Assembly (NCBI GenBank): GCA_963682175.1
Contig: OY821789.1
Span: forward strand, 4,774,001 to 4,838,000
Source of the DNA: Triglochin maritima
Taxonomy: Eukaryota; Streptophyta; Magnoliopsida; Alismatales; Juncaginaceae
Direction of reading: 5' to 3'
Length of the DNA stretch: 64,000 bases
In this document: positions 12,551 to 25,805 of the stretch, in pieces
Position numbering within the stretch: the stretch's first letter is position 1
How the letters are laid out: the number at the start of each line of letters is the position of its first letter
Notes under the pieces: generated by a model
What the model saw: only the letters and a program-made list of their open reading frames with translations
What the model was told of the DNA's origin: nothing
Database searches by the model: none
Program-made: the position numbers and the translations under genes

Positions 12551-13649
12551 CGTTGGTTGGGGTTTTGGCGGTTGGTGGGATCCGGATAGGACTGGGAAAA
12601 CCCGCTTTGTTTCATCCACACACTCCTTTTTTATATATTCCGTTTCGGCACTATAAGCAAATTTTGTTTTTTTAAAGCAAATTTTTTTTATCAATTAAAG
12701 GTTATGATATTTTACGTCGATATATCTCCACGACAATACATAATGATATCCTAGATTCTCTACCATTAGAGATCTCTCGACAAACTCCAAAAGATGGGGT
12801 GGAGTCAACCATCAATAGCGATCTGATTCTTGGTTAGGAGCTCATCGAATGAAAGGCATGCTGGATAATTGGTTTGAAGCAAGAAGACCCAGGGCGCTGC
12901 ATTGAGTGAAATATCCTGCATCATGGCTTTGCGAAGATGGTACGATGTCTCTGAAGATGCAGTCATTTCTAGCTTTTCAGATAGTCCATAAGTAGGAGAA
13001 ATCATTTCAACCTTGACAGAAATTTAGAAACCATTTCAATCCCAATTCATTTGTCAGAGATTCCACCAGTTTCTTTAGATTATAATATGGTTAATGTGAA
13101 ACGGCAAACATCTCTGACCCACAAAAGCTAACTTTTGGATGCAAATTCTCTCCAACTCGCATCACCTGAAAATAAAATGATTTTTTTTGTTTGCATGCGA
13201 TTGTAAAACACCGTAAATCAATTTCTGTAGAACTACTGAAATTTCTGTAGAACTACAAAGGGAGTTCAAGTCATTGTATGGCTGAAGCTGACAAGGAAAG
13301 AGTGAAGTGGAACATGACGATGATGAAGCATAGATTTATCCACAACGAAACTCAATTCCACTATCACAAGCCAAAAAATCATGATGTACTGCGGAGTATA
13401 AAACTCTCACTTCTTCAATCCTGGACATTAGTTGTGATACCGTTAAAAAAATCAGCTTTAGAAGATAGAATACTTCTATGAATTGGCACGACAGACCAAC
13501 CATAATATCATTGCTGAAAAAAAATATGTTAAAAGGTCGATGGAGAAGAATTGGAGTGTCTGAAATGAAGTGGGTAAGTTTCTACGAGGAAAAGACATTT
13601 TGTATTATTTCAAAGAAAACCTGATGCCACTTACAAACTCGGAATATCA
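12551..13649. other. PDF1B upstream region and an unrecognised exon-like frame
   Basis: The first part is the PDF1B promoter and 5' UTR. A minus-strand frame at 13005-12805 (66 aa, with segments such as YHLRKAMMQDISLNAAPW) reads like protein-coding sequence rather than random translation, but I do not recognise the family and found no partner exons. It may be a gene fragment. A short plus-strand frame at 13278-13481 has no recognisable content. Confidence 0.35.
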
Positions 13650-14639
13650 GCACTACAAAAATGCACATGAGTCATCCAAATATTAGCATACGACACAAAA
13701 ACTGATATAGTCAATGAATACTTACAACTAAGTGAAGAAACAACCAGAAATGCCCTGTAAAAATTTACTGAATGTGTCATTGCCTAATTTGGTGATGAAT
13801 ATTTAAGAAGACCTACACCGACGGATTTGATATCGGTGAGTGCCGTGAATTCCCCGATAGGCAACATTGATTGCATGCACTGAGAGTGAAAAAACTGTCG
13901 AGCTGCATGAAAAACACAATATCAATGACGAAGTGTCAAAACAACACTTGTCGTTGAGGTTGTAGCATTACAAGATAAATGAATTTGGCATTCTTTCTCT
14001 AGCATATGGCATACCAGGTTTGTGTAATAATCTTAATGTGTTTCATCGATGATATTACATGGTCAATGGTCATCATTACAATATAATATACTATCTTACA
14101 GATGATATTTATCCATAATGGACCGTATTCATCCAATTAATCATTCTTTCATAGATTCCTAACACTGCTGAAAAACACAGTCTACCACATCATCCATAGT
14201 ACATCAGACATTTCTAAACCCTCTACAACGTCGGTTTTAGTAATCTGACGTGGTAGGGTGGTCTTCCACGTCGGTTTTTAAATAGACCGACGTGGAAGGG
14301 TTCTTTTTCACACACATACAAAAAAACAATTCATACCCCTACCACGTCGGTTTTGTAAACCGACGTGGTAGGGTGGTCTTCCACATCAGGGTTTAAATAG
14401 ACCAACGTGGAAGGGTTCTTTTTCAACAAAAAAAAAACAATTCATACTCCTACCACGTCGGTTTTACCGGACTGACGTGGTAGGGTGGTCTTCAACGTCG
14501 GCTTGGACATGGAAGGGTTGAATTTTTTTTGATATAAGCCACGTGAACCAAAATGAAACCCACCAATCTGGATATCAACAAACATAAACCCTAGTAACCG
14601 ACCTCTCCCCGACCCCAGCAACCTCTTCCTGACCCCAAC

Positions 14640-14925
14640 TGCCACCCCAGATCTCGCCTCCCTCCCCTCCCTCCTTTACGACCACCTCAGATCCATCTGG
14701 TCGGCGTCCCCGACCTCTTCTTTAGTTGCGGTTTCATGTTCGACAACCCGAAGCCCAAGGAAAATGTGTTTTTCCAGGGGAAAGATCTTTGGGGGATTTG
14801 AGTTGGAATTGATTGTTTTTTTGGGTTGTAGAGTGAGGAGTTGAAGGAGCGGCTTCGGAAGCTCGCGGATTTGGAGGAGATGAGGTTTTATAGGGAGCTT
14901 GTGAAGGATGAGGGTACCCAAACCA
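14640..14925 (+). pseudogene. Captured gene fragment, VMA12-like
   Basis: The piece ending in SEELKERLRKLADLEE and FYRELVKDE closely resembles the conserved core of plant VMA12-type V-ATPase assembly factors. It is preceded by a stretch reading GFMFDNPKPKE and by an apparent intron ending TTGTAG. A frameshift separates the upstream Leu/Ser-rich part. It lies within the CACTA element and cannot encode a full protein. Identification is from the remembered motif and is less secure than the Rab2 piece. Confidence 0.5.
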
Positions 14926-15168
14926 TCTTCCAAATCTGCTTCTTATTTATCTCTTATTTCTTATAATATTTATTTCCATTTTCAATGTGATAATCTGTAT
15001 GATTTCTAATTGCGGAAAGGTTGGATTTTCAGAGGAAGTTAGGTTGATTATTGTTTTTATAATAAAAAAAGTATTTTTACGTGTAAATGGACATAAAATG
15101 TGGATGTTGAATTAAGTTTGTGATTTTGATAAAAGAGTTTGGTTTTATTGTGATTGTGTGTGGTTTGA

Positions 15169-15380
<212 letters not shown>

Positions 15381-16440
15381 AGTTTGCTTATTGAAATCTT
15401 CTTCATGTTACCATACGGATTGTTAATATGATTTCCGGTTTCTTAAGGTGTTTACAAAGAAATGTAGGTGTAAATTGTGAACTATGTGGAAGTAGATCGT
15501 AGATGGAGTTAATGAAATCAGAAGTGGTAGTAAAGGACCTCTAAAACTACATGTTCCGATGTCAGATACTTCTATATTGTCTAATATAGTTTACTGTAAT
15601 TTTGTAAGCTACTAAATGACTCTTTGGTTGTAAACCTTTCAGCAATATTATGGTAGGTCGTGCTTTTCGTTTCAGGGTTAGAAGATTTATAGTGAGTTAT
15701 AATTTTATTACAATACTATATTATTATGTAAAACCTTTTGTTTGCAATTCTGGCGGGGCAAGAGCCCCATTTAGGTTAATAACAAGATCATGTAACCGGA
15801 AGAAAAAAAAACTACAACGTCGATTTTCTAGAAAATCGACGTTGGGGGATCTACCACGTCGGTTTTCTCTTAAACTGACGTGGTAGGGTATTTTATTCCA
15901 GTTTTTATACCTTACAACGTCGATTTCCTCTAAAATTGATGTGGTAGACACCCTACAACGTTGGTTTTCTATAAAATCGACATTTTAAGGTATAAAAACA
16001 GAAAAAAATTGATTAAGGGGTCTAACGCGTTGGTTTTCTATGCAACCGACGTGGTAGACCTCCACTATCACGTTGGATTTTAGACCTAAATTGATTAAGG
16101 GGTCTACCACATCGGTCAACGAATGTGGTCAATCCGACGTTGTACCCACTTAATATCCGACGTTATAACATTTTTTCCAGCAGTATAAAGTTAGATTGTT
16201 CAATACCAAGCAACGCGCAAGGATATGGAGCGCACATTTGGAGTGTTTCAATCACGAGGCAATAATTTGAAGAACAACATATGATAATCAACAATTCGAA
16301 TGTTCTTCCAATCATTTTGTCGATATTAATATTTACTTGAACAATAGAGATCAAGTTCGTGATAGGGAAACACGTTTGACTGAGAATATTTGGCAACGCT
16401 ACGAGTAGAGTGATAATTAAAAATATCTTTATCATTTACT

Positions 16441-17451
16441 TCTTAGTTGTTGTAATGTTTAATTATATATAATAGTTAATGTAATCTCAACGTGTTTTGT
16501 TTATGAAATTACTATTATCAACTTGTAGCTAATAAATTAACTATTTGTAAATGTTTGTTTAACAACGATTTTGAAAAAAATTAAGAAAGGAAACATTAAT
16601 AGTCAGGGTTATTAATAATTAAAATTAACATATAAAAGTCAAATGATAATATATATTTATTTGTAAAAGGTGAGAAATGAGTTGGAGATAAGAGAAGATT
16701 TTGATTTGACACAAACTTTTTTATTGAATGTTGTGATTGAGAAAAGGAGAGAATAAATTGTGGTTGAATGTTGCGAAGTGGAAAAATGACATGACAGAGA
16801 AAGAAAATTAAGATAATATTTTTGTAAATGTTGTTGTGAATGGTCTAAAGAGAAGAGAGAGGAGAAAGATGACAGATTGGGAAAATGACTTAAAGAGATT
16901 ATTAGATAATTTAGATCATACAACGTAGAATTCATAAAATTTACTATTAATTATAATATTAATTTAATTAACTCCGTTAATAGAATAATAAAGATGTTGA
17001 CGAAAAACGTTAACGGAATGACAGATCTAAAAATATAATGGTACTCCGTTAGAATTGCACTAATAGAAATATATACATAGTGACGACAGAAATTGAATTA
17101 GGATCTTTTGTCGTGGGACGTAAGCAAAAAAAACCAAATAAAATCTTAGGTTGAATGCCGAAAATCATAAGTCCATATTGACCACTCATCAGAAAATGGT
17201 GGATATTCCTCGTTTCACTAAATATTGACTTCACCCCAATAGGATCCTCTAAAACGTCGGATTACCATTTACCAAAGACAAATATGTACGGATAAGAAAA
17301 CGTCAGAACTAACTAATTCCTCTCTTCAACGTTGACGGAACAAAAAAATCATCATAATCTTCTCCTTCCCCAATCAAACTTATAATTTCTTCTTTTTGTG
17401 TGTTTTTTTGTTTGTTTCTAGCTTTAAAGTTGATTAGAATTTGCAACATTA
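16441..17451. other. AT-rich spacer and CHX promoter region
   Basis: I see no coding exon here. The left part may be the 3' remains of the Harbinger element. The last few hundred bases before ATG 17452 presumably hold the promoter and 5' UTR of the CHX15-like gene; no specific element was identified. Confidence 0.45.
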
Positions 17452-20400
17452 ATGGGGTCCTATCCAACGGGTACGTCAGGCTTGGACGCCTTCCTAGTAT
17501 GCTACTCGCCGACGATGATCACCACGAATGGCATATGGTCCGGCGACAACCCTTTGGAGTATTCCCTTCCTCTTTTCATACTTCAGACCACCCTCATCAT
17601 CGTAGTCACCAGAATCTTGTACTTTCTATTCAGGCCATTCCGACAACCTCGATTTATATCTGAAGTACTGGTACGATGATTTATTTTCGGGTTTTTTTTT
17701 TAAATATGTTTTGCTAGCTACTTAATTTATTCTAAGAAATGCCTAGAACTTTTATAACCATGTTTATTAAGGATAAACTTTGACTCTGATTATTTCAATC
17801 TTGGAAATCTAACAAGTGATGTATGCCAGATGTTTTGCTAAGAAAAGTTGCATAAATATGCTATACATGATTTAATATATCATCAACATCATCATATATC
17901 ATATATAATACCTCATACATAAATTAGCATCACAATTGGCCTGGAAAAAAAAATGTTCAATTGTTTCCTTCTAGTGGTCATGCTAGATCTGATTTTGAAG
18001 TAACATAGAGCAAACTGCATATGAATTCGACCTTGGAAGATACGATATACTAGTTTTACATCATATTGAGCGCAAAAGCACAATAAAACTCCGAAGTTCC
18101 AAAGAAGGATATAATTCAAACCATTATTTATTTATTTTTGCGCTTCTATGAGTGTTTTGGAGAGTCTTGGGGATATCGATGGTATATCTCGAGTTAAAAA
18201 ACACTTAAAGAAAAAGTATCTCATTTATCAATTGTCAACATAAATACGGCATGCGTGTCTATATAGCATTGGACTTTAACTATCACTCGAGCAAAAGTTT
18301 GACAGCATGGCATGCAAAACGTTGGAAAATACACCTTTTGAATTTTACATATTGTGTATTTGTGTGGTATAGAAAAGATTTGCATACAAACAACCAAAAA
18401 GTATTGTGGTTACCAATCATATTAATATAATTAGAAAGTTAATTTACTTGTACTGTATCAATGACCTTCCACAAACAAGTTACAATTAAAGTAATTGTCC
18501 AGGCAGCCCGACTGAACCGACTCCTTACAGAATCACTAGCATCTCCTTGACCGTTGATTCAAAAATATGCAACTAATCACGACGTACTTCATTTAGTACA
18601 ACAAATGCACTAAACCGATGTATTTATCAGAAACTAACGTTTTTTTTATACACTAGTTTTTTTTTAATTAATAAAATCTCAATACTTCCAGGAAAAAAAA
18701 AATCAACTACTAAATTCCCGAATTGCAGGGTGGAATAGTGTTGGGCCCATCCGTACTAGGTCGACTCCCAAATTACATCGACATGTTCTTCCCAACACGA
18801 AGCATCTCCATCCTGGAAACACTGGCCAACCTGGGACTTGTCTACTTCACCTTCTTAGTGGGCCTCCAAGTGGACCTTACAAATGTGAATAAGATGGGTA
18901 AACGGGCCTGGGCCGTGGCGGCCTCGAGTGTGGCCCTGCCGTTCGTGATCGAGATATTGGGCTTTGTCGCCTTCGGGGCCCAAATCCGGGAGAAGGAGTA
19001 CAATGACGCGTACCTCCTTTTTCTCGGCGTCTCGTTGTCCATCACGGCGTTTTCGGTTCTGGCGAGGATTTTGGCCGAGCTTAAGTTGCTTAATACGGAT
19101 ACGGGTCGGGTTGCTATGTCGGCCGCCATTATTACTGATAGTCTAGCTTGGATTTTGCTTGTTGTGGCAATTGCACTTACGGGTAAGACGTCATTGAGCC
19201 AGTAAGGGTCTACTCGTTATTGTAACATGTTTAGTTAGGAGAAGATGTTGGTCGATATATAACAATTGGCGTATATGCTCGTAGTTAGTGTATTATGTTA
19301 TACTTATCCAAATTAAAATCCAGCAAAGTAAGTGAATATGATCAATAGAAATAAATATAGAATGGATGGAAATTCTCAAACAAATATTACCTCTCAATTT
19401 ATTACGTACTCAATAGGTTACTCTTACTATTATGGCATCATCAAACTATCAATCCACGCATCAAGCAAAAATGCCGCATCATTCCTTATATATAATTCTT
19501 TATTTCAAAAATATTTACTGTTAGTTGTTACCGATGAGACATGTCGTTTAATTAATGAATTACCAACCAATATGACCACAACTGATAACTCAAACCAACA
19601 TCAATATTCTCATGAAATTAATTATATAAGTCATACGTGACTAATTTACGAAACCTAACGAGCGTACTTATCAAATGTGATTTATTGAGCAGGGAAGCAC
19701 CGGAACGGCATATCCTCCCTAGGAGTGATCTCCTCCGGCGCGGCACTCGTGGTAGCAACCTACTTCACGGTCCGCCCAGCCGCCGGGTGGATCGTATCCC
19801 GCACGCGGGAGGGCGAGCCGGTGGACGGCGTGTACCTCTGCTTCATAATCCTAGTCGTCCTCGGGTGTGCCGTGATGGCTGACGCGGTCGGAATCCACGC
19901 GGTTTTGGGCGGGTTCGCTGTCGGCGTGGCCATCCCGGAAGGCCCACTAGTGACGGCCCTCACGGAGAAGCTGGAGGACTTCGTGACGGGGTTGTTGCTC
20001 CCGTTGTACTTCGCGTCCAACGGGAGCAAAGTGAGGCTGACGTCGATGAGGGACGGCGGCATATCGGGGTTCCTCGCCGGAGTGATATTGTTCTCGGCTG
20101 TCGCCAGGGTGGGGACTGCCATGGCGGTGACGTCTATGTTTTATGGGATGCCTACTAGGGATGGACTTCTGATTGGGATACTCATGAATACTAAAGGGAT
20201 TATGGAGATGGTTGTGCTTAGGATTGCGCTTGATAAGAATGTGCTCTATTCGCAGTCTTACTCCATCATGGTTAGTTAATTATTACTTACTTCTCGTTTT
20301 TATCTTTCAGTTTAAAATTTCAAACATGTCTTTCAAAATTGATGAGTTCTGTACGTACGTAGTTCGAAAACACTAGCTAGTGAAATATCTTTCAGTTATA

Positions 20401-22664
20401 AGTATGATTAAAGACATGTCTTAATTAGTTCAGTTAGCTAGACCAACATTAATTAATTGGAGTAATATTGGTGAATTAATTGAAATGTATTATGGTTCCT
20501 CTAAATAACTAGAAACAATATTGTTAAAATCCTTCCACTTTAATTTCACAACACCTTAAAAAACCCTTTCAATTACACCATCTAGCTTGTTGAATTATAT
20601 AAAGAATTGCGAATTTAACAATGAAGTTCAACTTCCACGTACAACTTAAGTTGATTAAAAATCGGAGCAAATAATCGAGTAGTGCAATTGGAGGGTACTA
20701 ATTATATTTAAAGATAATATCACGTGGTTATATATAGTTTGAACCGGCCATTTTAAATGATATGTTTGCGATATTAATTAATTGAGCACTTTTGATAATT
20801 ACCTTCATGAATACATATATAATTGCATATGTAACGCACCTAACTAGTGATCATCAATGTACACATGCATACAGGTTTTGATGTCCGTGATGCTAACGTC
20901 TCTGGTGACGCCACTGGCGACGGTGGTGTCGAAGCGGGGGCGGAGGAGATTCGTAAGCTACAAACGGCGGACGCTGCAACGGTTAAAAACAGACAGCGAG
21001 CTGAGGGTGATTGCTTGCATCCACAGTGTCCGGAACGTGCCTTCTGTCATCAACATCCTCGACATCTCTCACTCCACCAAGAATTCCCCCATCTTCGTCT
21101 GCGCCCTTCACCTCATTGAGCTCACTGCCCGGGAGTCGGCCATGCTCATCGTCCACGACGCCCACCGCGGCCTCGGCTCCTCCAAGAAACGCCACCTCGA
21201 TCACTCAACCAACCTCAACAGGTTTGTTTGATATAACAAAATATGTCAATTGTCGTAATAACAAAATAAGTCGGAAAATATTCTCGGCAAATATGCGTAT
21301 GTTTAATTTGTACAAACGATAACAATAAAAAGAGGGTAAAGTTTTGCATTGGGACCCTCGAAGAATCGAAATATTTATAAAAACATCAACGTTGCACGTA
21401 CCCATGCACAGGTCACAAGCCAACTCGGAGCAAATAATGTCGGCGTTGGAGAGCTACGAGCAGCATGAGGCGGGGGTGACGATGCACACTTTAGCGGTCG
21501 TATCGGCGTACTCGAGCATGCACGAGGATGTGGTGAGGGTGGCGCAGGACAAGAGAACCGCTCTCCTCATCCTACCCTTCCACAAGCAACAGATGGTGGA
21601 CGGCGGGATGGAGCTCATCAACCCCGGCATCCGCACCGTCAACCAGAACCTCATGGCAGACCCGCCTTGCTCCGTCGCTGTGCTTGTCGATAGAGGCCTC
21701 AGTGGGACGGCAAGGTACAATTTTTTTGATGTTATCACTAAACCAGTTATTTAATTAGCTAGAGATTGGTTCAAAAGAATTTCATGAACTAAAAGAAATT
21801 TACACTTTAATGGAGCCTGTTGACATTCATTTTAGTGATTGATTTTAAAATTGGTCGTGAGAAGTGTGAGAGAGAACTCATCTGATTTTGTATTCAACCA
21901 TTCAAATTCCAACGAACTGTCCATGCTGATGTTCGGCTTTAGAAGCCTAGTACGTACATCAGGTTTAGACTATTTTCCTGTAGATCGATCACGTACGTTA
22001 TAACAATTTCTTCCACAGGCTAGCCGCTGTAATGGGACGGCACACCTCCCACCACATAGCAGTGCTCTTCTTCGGAGGCCCTGACGACCGTGAGGCCTTG
22101 GCATACGCCGGTAGGATGGCGGAGCACCCGGGAATTGACCTCACCGTTATTCGCTTTCTCGACGCAAAGCAACCCCAACCGAAGCCAAAACCAGTTCAAC
22201 CGAGGTCTGACACCTCCAAGGACGCGAGAGTCTTGGAAGTCATGACGGATAAAGAGCGAGAACGACTGATGGACGAGGCGTGCGTGAAGGAGTTTCGTCT
22301 CCGGTGCACTGGGGACGCCTCCGTTTTGTACATGGAGAAAACGGTGAGCAATGGGGAGGAGACGGTAGCGGTGATCCGGTCGATGGACAACATTCATGAC
22401 TTGTATGTGGTGGGGAGAGGGGAGGGCGTGGAGAATCCGTTGACGGAGGGATTGACGGATTGGAGCGAGTCGCCGGAGTTGGGAGCTATTGGTGATCTCT
22501 TGGCTTCATCTGATTTTTCTGCCACGGTGTCGGTTTTGGTAGTGCAACAATACAGAGAGGTGATGTCAACAGTGATGGAGCCCGGGTCACCGGAGACGCC
22601 CAAGAATGTGAATCATTTGTGTGGTGATGGTTTGAAGGAAAAACTGAAGTCTACGTTGCCATAG
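17452..22664 (+). CDS. Cation/H+ antiporter, CHX15-like (CPA2 family)
   Basis: Predicted endomembrane or plasma-membrane K+(Na+)/H+ exchanger. Exons: 17452-17670, 18729-19182, 19693-20270, 20875-21221, 21412-21714 and 22019-22664. They total 2547 nt and encode 848 aa, in frame throughout. The N-terminus (CYSPTMITTNGIW) and the C-terminal regulatory half (YKRRT, SELRVIACIH, PFHKQQ..DGGMELINP, FFGGPDDREALAYA, SNGEETVAVIRSM, GLTDWSESPELGAIGDLL) match Arabidopsis CHX15 more closely than other CHX proteins. The membrane domain spans about residues 30-440 and keeps NTKG (390-393). Two core positions differ from the family: SITAFS ends in Ser182 where Pro is usual (TAFPVLARIL), and the Asn-Asp pair is Thr209-Asp210. 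These may alter ion coupling. No frame damage is seen, so the gene appears functional. Confidence 0.95.
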
Positions 22665-23586
22665 GTGGTTTTTCTTTCAAATTTTTTCTCTCCTTTTTTC
22701 TTGTGTTTGGTTTGGGATGTTGAGGTGCAGGATAGATTTTTGATTGGAAGGAGTGTAATTAATGATTTGCAGTCACTGACTTTGTAAATGAGAGGAAGCA
22801 ATGACAGGGTTCAGAAATTTGTAACTTGACTCGCGAACCATGAGAATCATTAGTAGTAGCTTCTCACAATGTAATTATTTTTTCTTGCTCTATCTACTAA
22901 GTTCGCATCAAACTCTAACCCAATATTTAAAGCTACATACCTAAGAAAACCAAAATGTTTGTCAATCCTTCAAAGAGAAGCCGAGGAGAAGAATCTAGTA
23001 AATAAGGGATAAAATAACCTTCTGAAGGATCAAGGTCTTCTCGGTTCTTTATTGCAAACTTTTCCTGAAGCCTCGGGCCCTGACTAGTACACATTGGACT
23101 AATAACACAGCATTTGCACAGATTCATTATGGTTTATTAAGATTGGGCAATTTTCTATAATCTTGAAAATCATTAAAACATCAGGTAACTTAAGCTTACT
23201 GCACTCATTAACCTTTTTTTAAAATGATAATCACAGCATTAACTTTAGCATGCTAGATCATGGAGATGGTATCATAGTAAGGTCTTCCCTTGTCTTCCAT
23301 CATACAAATCCAGAAAAAGAGATAAAGAATGGTAATACTTGTGAACAGATGACCAATATTTTCTCATTCTAACTGCAGAATAAATCGTAGCTTACAGAAG
23401 AGAAAACACAGCTTTCACCACAGAATGTACCATTCTAAGCATGAGAGTTTCTAAGATAGTCTGCTATTGAATTTCCCCTACAGAAAGTAAACTACGATTC
23501 TATCTTCAGCCTTCTACCCTGTCAATGTGACCATGTCCCTGCACCAAGCAAAAGGACGACCAATTAGTGTGCTATGAATTTAGTAT
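22665..23586. other. CHX 3' UTR and spacer
   Basis: The first 200 bases should contain the CHX15-like 3' UTR. A minus-strand frame at 23127-22933 (64 aa) reads somewhat like coding sequence (QEKFAIKNREDLDPSEGYF), but I do not recognise it and see no splice partners. Nothing else is evident. Confidence 0.4.
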
Positions 23587-24080
23587 GCTTAATGTCACGC
23601 ACCTACTTCTTAAGTAGGAACCGTGCAGCCAAAATCACTAACTCCCTCGAGTTGCTTGGATTTGACAGTCTCTTCCCTCTCTTCCAAATCACTAACTCCC
23701 TCAAGGGAGTTAGTGATTTGAGTTGGACGGTTCCTACTAGAGAAATAGGTATGCAACAAGCCCTCAAGGTGTGGGTGTGGAACTCAATCTTGATGAGTGT
23801 GGAACTCAATCTCTGTAGGCTAAGAGTTTAGCCAACTAAATTTATGTGTGTTTTGTAAGATAAGTGTTGTAACTCAATTTTTGTGAATAATATAATTGCA
23901 TGTTGAGCAAACCTCTCAAAGTGTCCCTTTATGTGTGTGTTTGTGATTGTGGAAATGTTCTACTTAAGCATTCTAGTCAAATTGTGAGAGGAAAGAGATT
24001 GTCAAAGCGAAGCAACTCGAGGGAGTCAGTGATTTGGGTCGCACGGTTTCTACTTGATAAGTAGATGTTTGACATTAAGC
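23587..24080. mobile_element. Foldback/MITE-like element with about 90-bp inverted ends
   Basis: The outermost 11 bases are exact inverted repeats (GCTTAATGTCA at 23587-23597, TGACATTAAGC at 24070-24080). Similarity between the two ends continues for about 90 bases, including an AACCGTGC motif and ACTCCCTCGAGTTGCTT. A smaller hairpin (ACTCCCTCAAGGGAGT) sits inside near 23693-23710. I found no clear target duplication, so the superfamily is open (possibly Mutator-like). There is no coding content. Confidence 0.7.
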
Positions 24081-25326
24081 AGGAAATGTATGTTAGGAGC
24101 ACAACAAAATCAGCCGAAGTATCATATCTAGCTAATGTTCTGACAAAGCTGCTAACACCAATGTATACATACAAAACACGTTCTATCCTAAAAACTCCCA
24201 TAACGATCCAGTCATTATCCAAAACACAACTCCCATAACGATCCAGTCATTTAGAAGCTATAATAATCCTTAAATCATACTTCACAGACCCAAAGAACTA
24301 GCGAGTCAAGCCTGATGATTCATGAATTTACCGACTGATATGACCAGAACAGTTTGAAATTGTGTCAGGCTCAATATATTAAAAAAAAACCCAGCTGCAA
24401 CCAAGACATTTAGCCTAATACATACTTATACAAAGTCGCTCAGCATCAGCAAAAGCACATGAACATTATAAAGAATTGCCAAATGCGGACCCAGGACATA
24501 TCTAGAACTTTGGGTGCTTGATGAAACTCCCTTGTAGATATGTTGACTGAATGGTGAATGCTCAATGTTGGTTAACAGGTAAAACACCAATTATGAAAGG
24601 AAAATAAATTTCTAACTCACCCTTAACAAAACATAGGGGGAGTTTGAACTTATCAGCACTTGCAACCATGTTGGATAGTAATGAAGGAACAGATTACACA
24701 TGTCTTGTTTAAAAATGATTAAATCGTGATCCTTAAAGCAAATTGTAGCTTTTGCAAGTGCTCTTCTGAACTCAAAAGGAGCAAGCTTCACATTTAACAA
24801 GGGACTCGTGGAACATAAGAGGCACCCTTCTAAGAATCCTAAACCTCACAAATGCCTTGGATCTGCCTCCCTTGTTGATCAAGTGAAACACATATAGACC
24901 TGCTGTCTAAAGAAAGTTACCAAGAGAAACTTCCACAGACATTGAAAACAGACACATAATTTCATGTGACGGAATGACGGATAGAAACAACAATTACAAT
25001 CCCAACCAGAGGAGAGGACCTTGGATTTTGGAATTCGTCTAGTTTGAAAAGATTACTTGGCATTCCACCCCTGGGTTTGTAGCCCCTTTAAATTCCAACC
25101 TCTTCGACCGTCTTTACAAATTCCGACAATCTAACCTGGATTATCGGCACTGCATGTCCTTAAATCCCAATTCCACACAACTAACAAAAACCACACCAGA
25201 CGATCCATCCACATGCATATACTACAAAAACGCAAAAAACCTAAGTTCACCGGAACCAAAGCGAACCTAAGACAGATATGTGAACGGCAATATGTGTGTG
25301 TGTTGGAAAGTTGGTTACTGACCTAA
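24081..25326. other. Spacer downstream of SEC61 gamma
   Basis: No recognisable exon on either strand. The right end should contain the 3' UTR of the minus-strand SEC61 gamma gene. Confidence 0.45.
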
Positions 25327-25605
25327 CTAACTTCCGACGATGATGTTGTTGATGGGGATGAAGATGAGCTTGACGAAGAAGCCGACGAATCCCATGACGA
25401 CCAATCCAACGCCGGTGCGAACGGCCACCTTCACGAACTCTAACCCCCACAAAAGACAAGAATAAATAAATAGTGACGACTCGAAACAAAAAAAGGAACA
25501 AAGTGACGAACCTTTGCGGTCCGGCTTGTGGCAGCGCTTGACGAGGCGGACGCTGTCCATGACGAACTCGCGGAGAGGATCCACGGCGGAATCGATCACG
25601 TCCAT
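25327..25605 (-). CDS. SEC61G: Protein transport protein SEC61 subunit gamma
   Basis: Small tail-anchored subunit of the Sec61 translocon in the ER membrane. The two exons, 25605-25512 and 25439-25327, encode 68 aa, matching the roughly 69 aa usual in plants. The cytosolic part carries DPLREF and [14 protein letters not shown], and the C-terminal half is the conserved membrane anchor ([20 protein letters not shown]). The start is placed at 25605 because plant homologues begin MD-IDS-DPLR. An in-frame ATG at 25617 would add only MRRE. Divergent from the small membrane-protein gene at 27330. Confidence 0.95.
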   Translation of the reverse strand: MDVIDSAVDPLREFVMDSVRLVKRCHKPDRKGSSLCSFFCFESSLFIYSCLLWGLEFVKVAVRTGVGLVVMGFVGFFVKLIFIPINNIIVGS

Positions 25606-25665
25606 CTCTCTTCTCATATGCCAAACCTAGAAAGAAGATAGTATTCTGTTGGTGCTGATATTGTG

Positions 25666-25693
25666 GAGTGAGTGAGTGAGTGAGTGAGTGAGA
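25666..25693. repeat. (GAGT)n microsatellite in the SEC61 gamma leader
   Basis: Perfect GAGT/ACTC tetranucleotide repeats lie about 60-90 bases upstream of the SEC61 gamma start, probably in the 5' UTR. Confidence 0.9.
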
Positions 25694-25701
25694 GCTGTGT
25701 G

Positions 25702-25709
25702 TATTTATA
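25702..25709 (-). promoter_or_regulatory. TATA box of SEC61 gamma
   Basis: TATAAATA on the minus strand, about 97 bases upstream of the start codon. It would put transcription start near the GAGT repeat. The call is from motif and position only. Confidence 0.5.
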
Positions 25710-25805
25710 TTTGGTGGATGGGTTGGTTGGGATTGACGACGTCCGCGAACCACGCGGGAGTGGTGGTGCTGCATCACGACCAGGGGCTTGTCCTGTTCGG
25801 TACAA

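Noticed and set aside
13651..13665. CACTACAAAAATG as a CACTA end
   Set aside because: It looks like a CACTA tip, but it falls inside the Harbinger transposase homology (xLQKCT-like coding) and lacks subterminal repeats or a partner.
18842..22603. Minus-strand frames opposite the CHX exons
   Set aside because: GC-rich coding shadows; the plus-strand CHX frame is conserved and spliced in phase.
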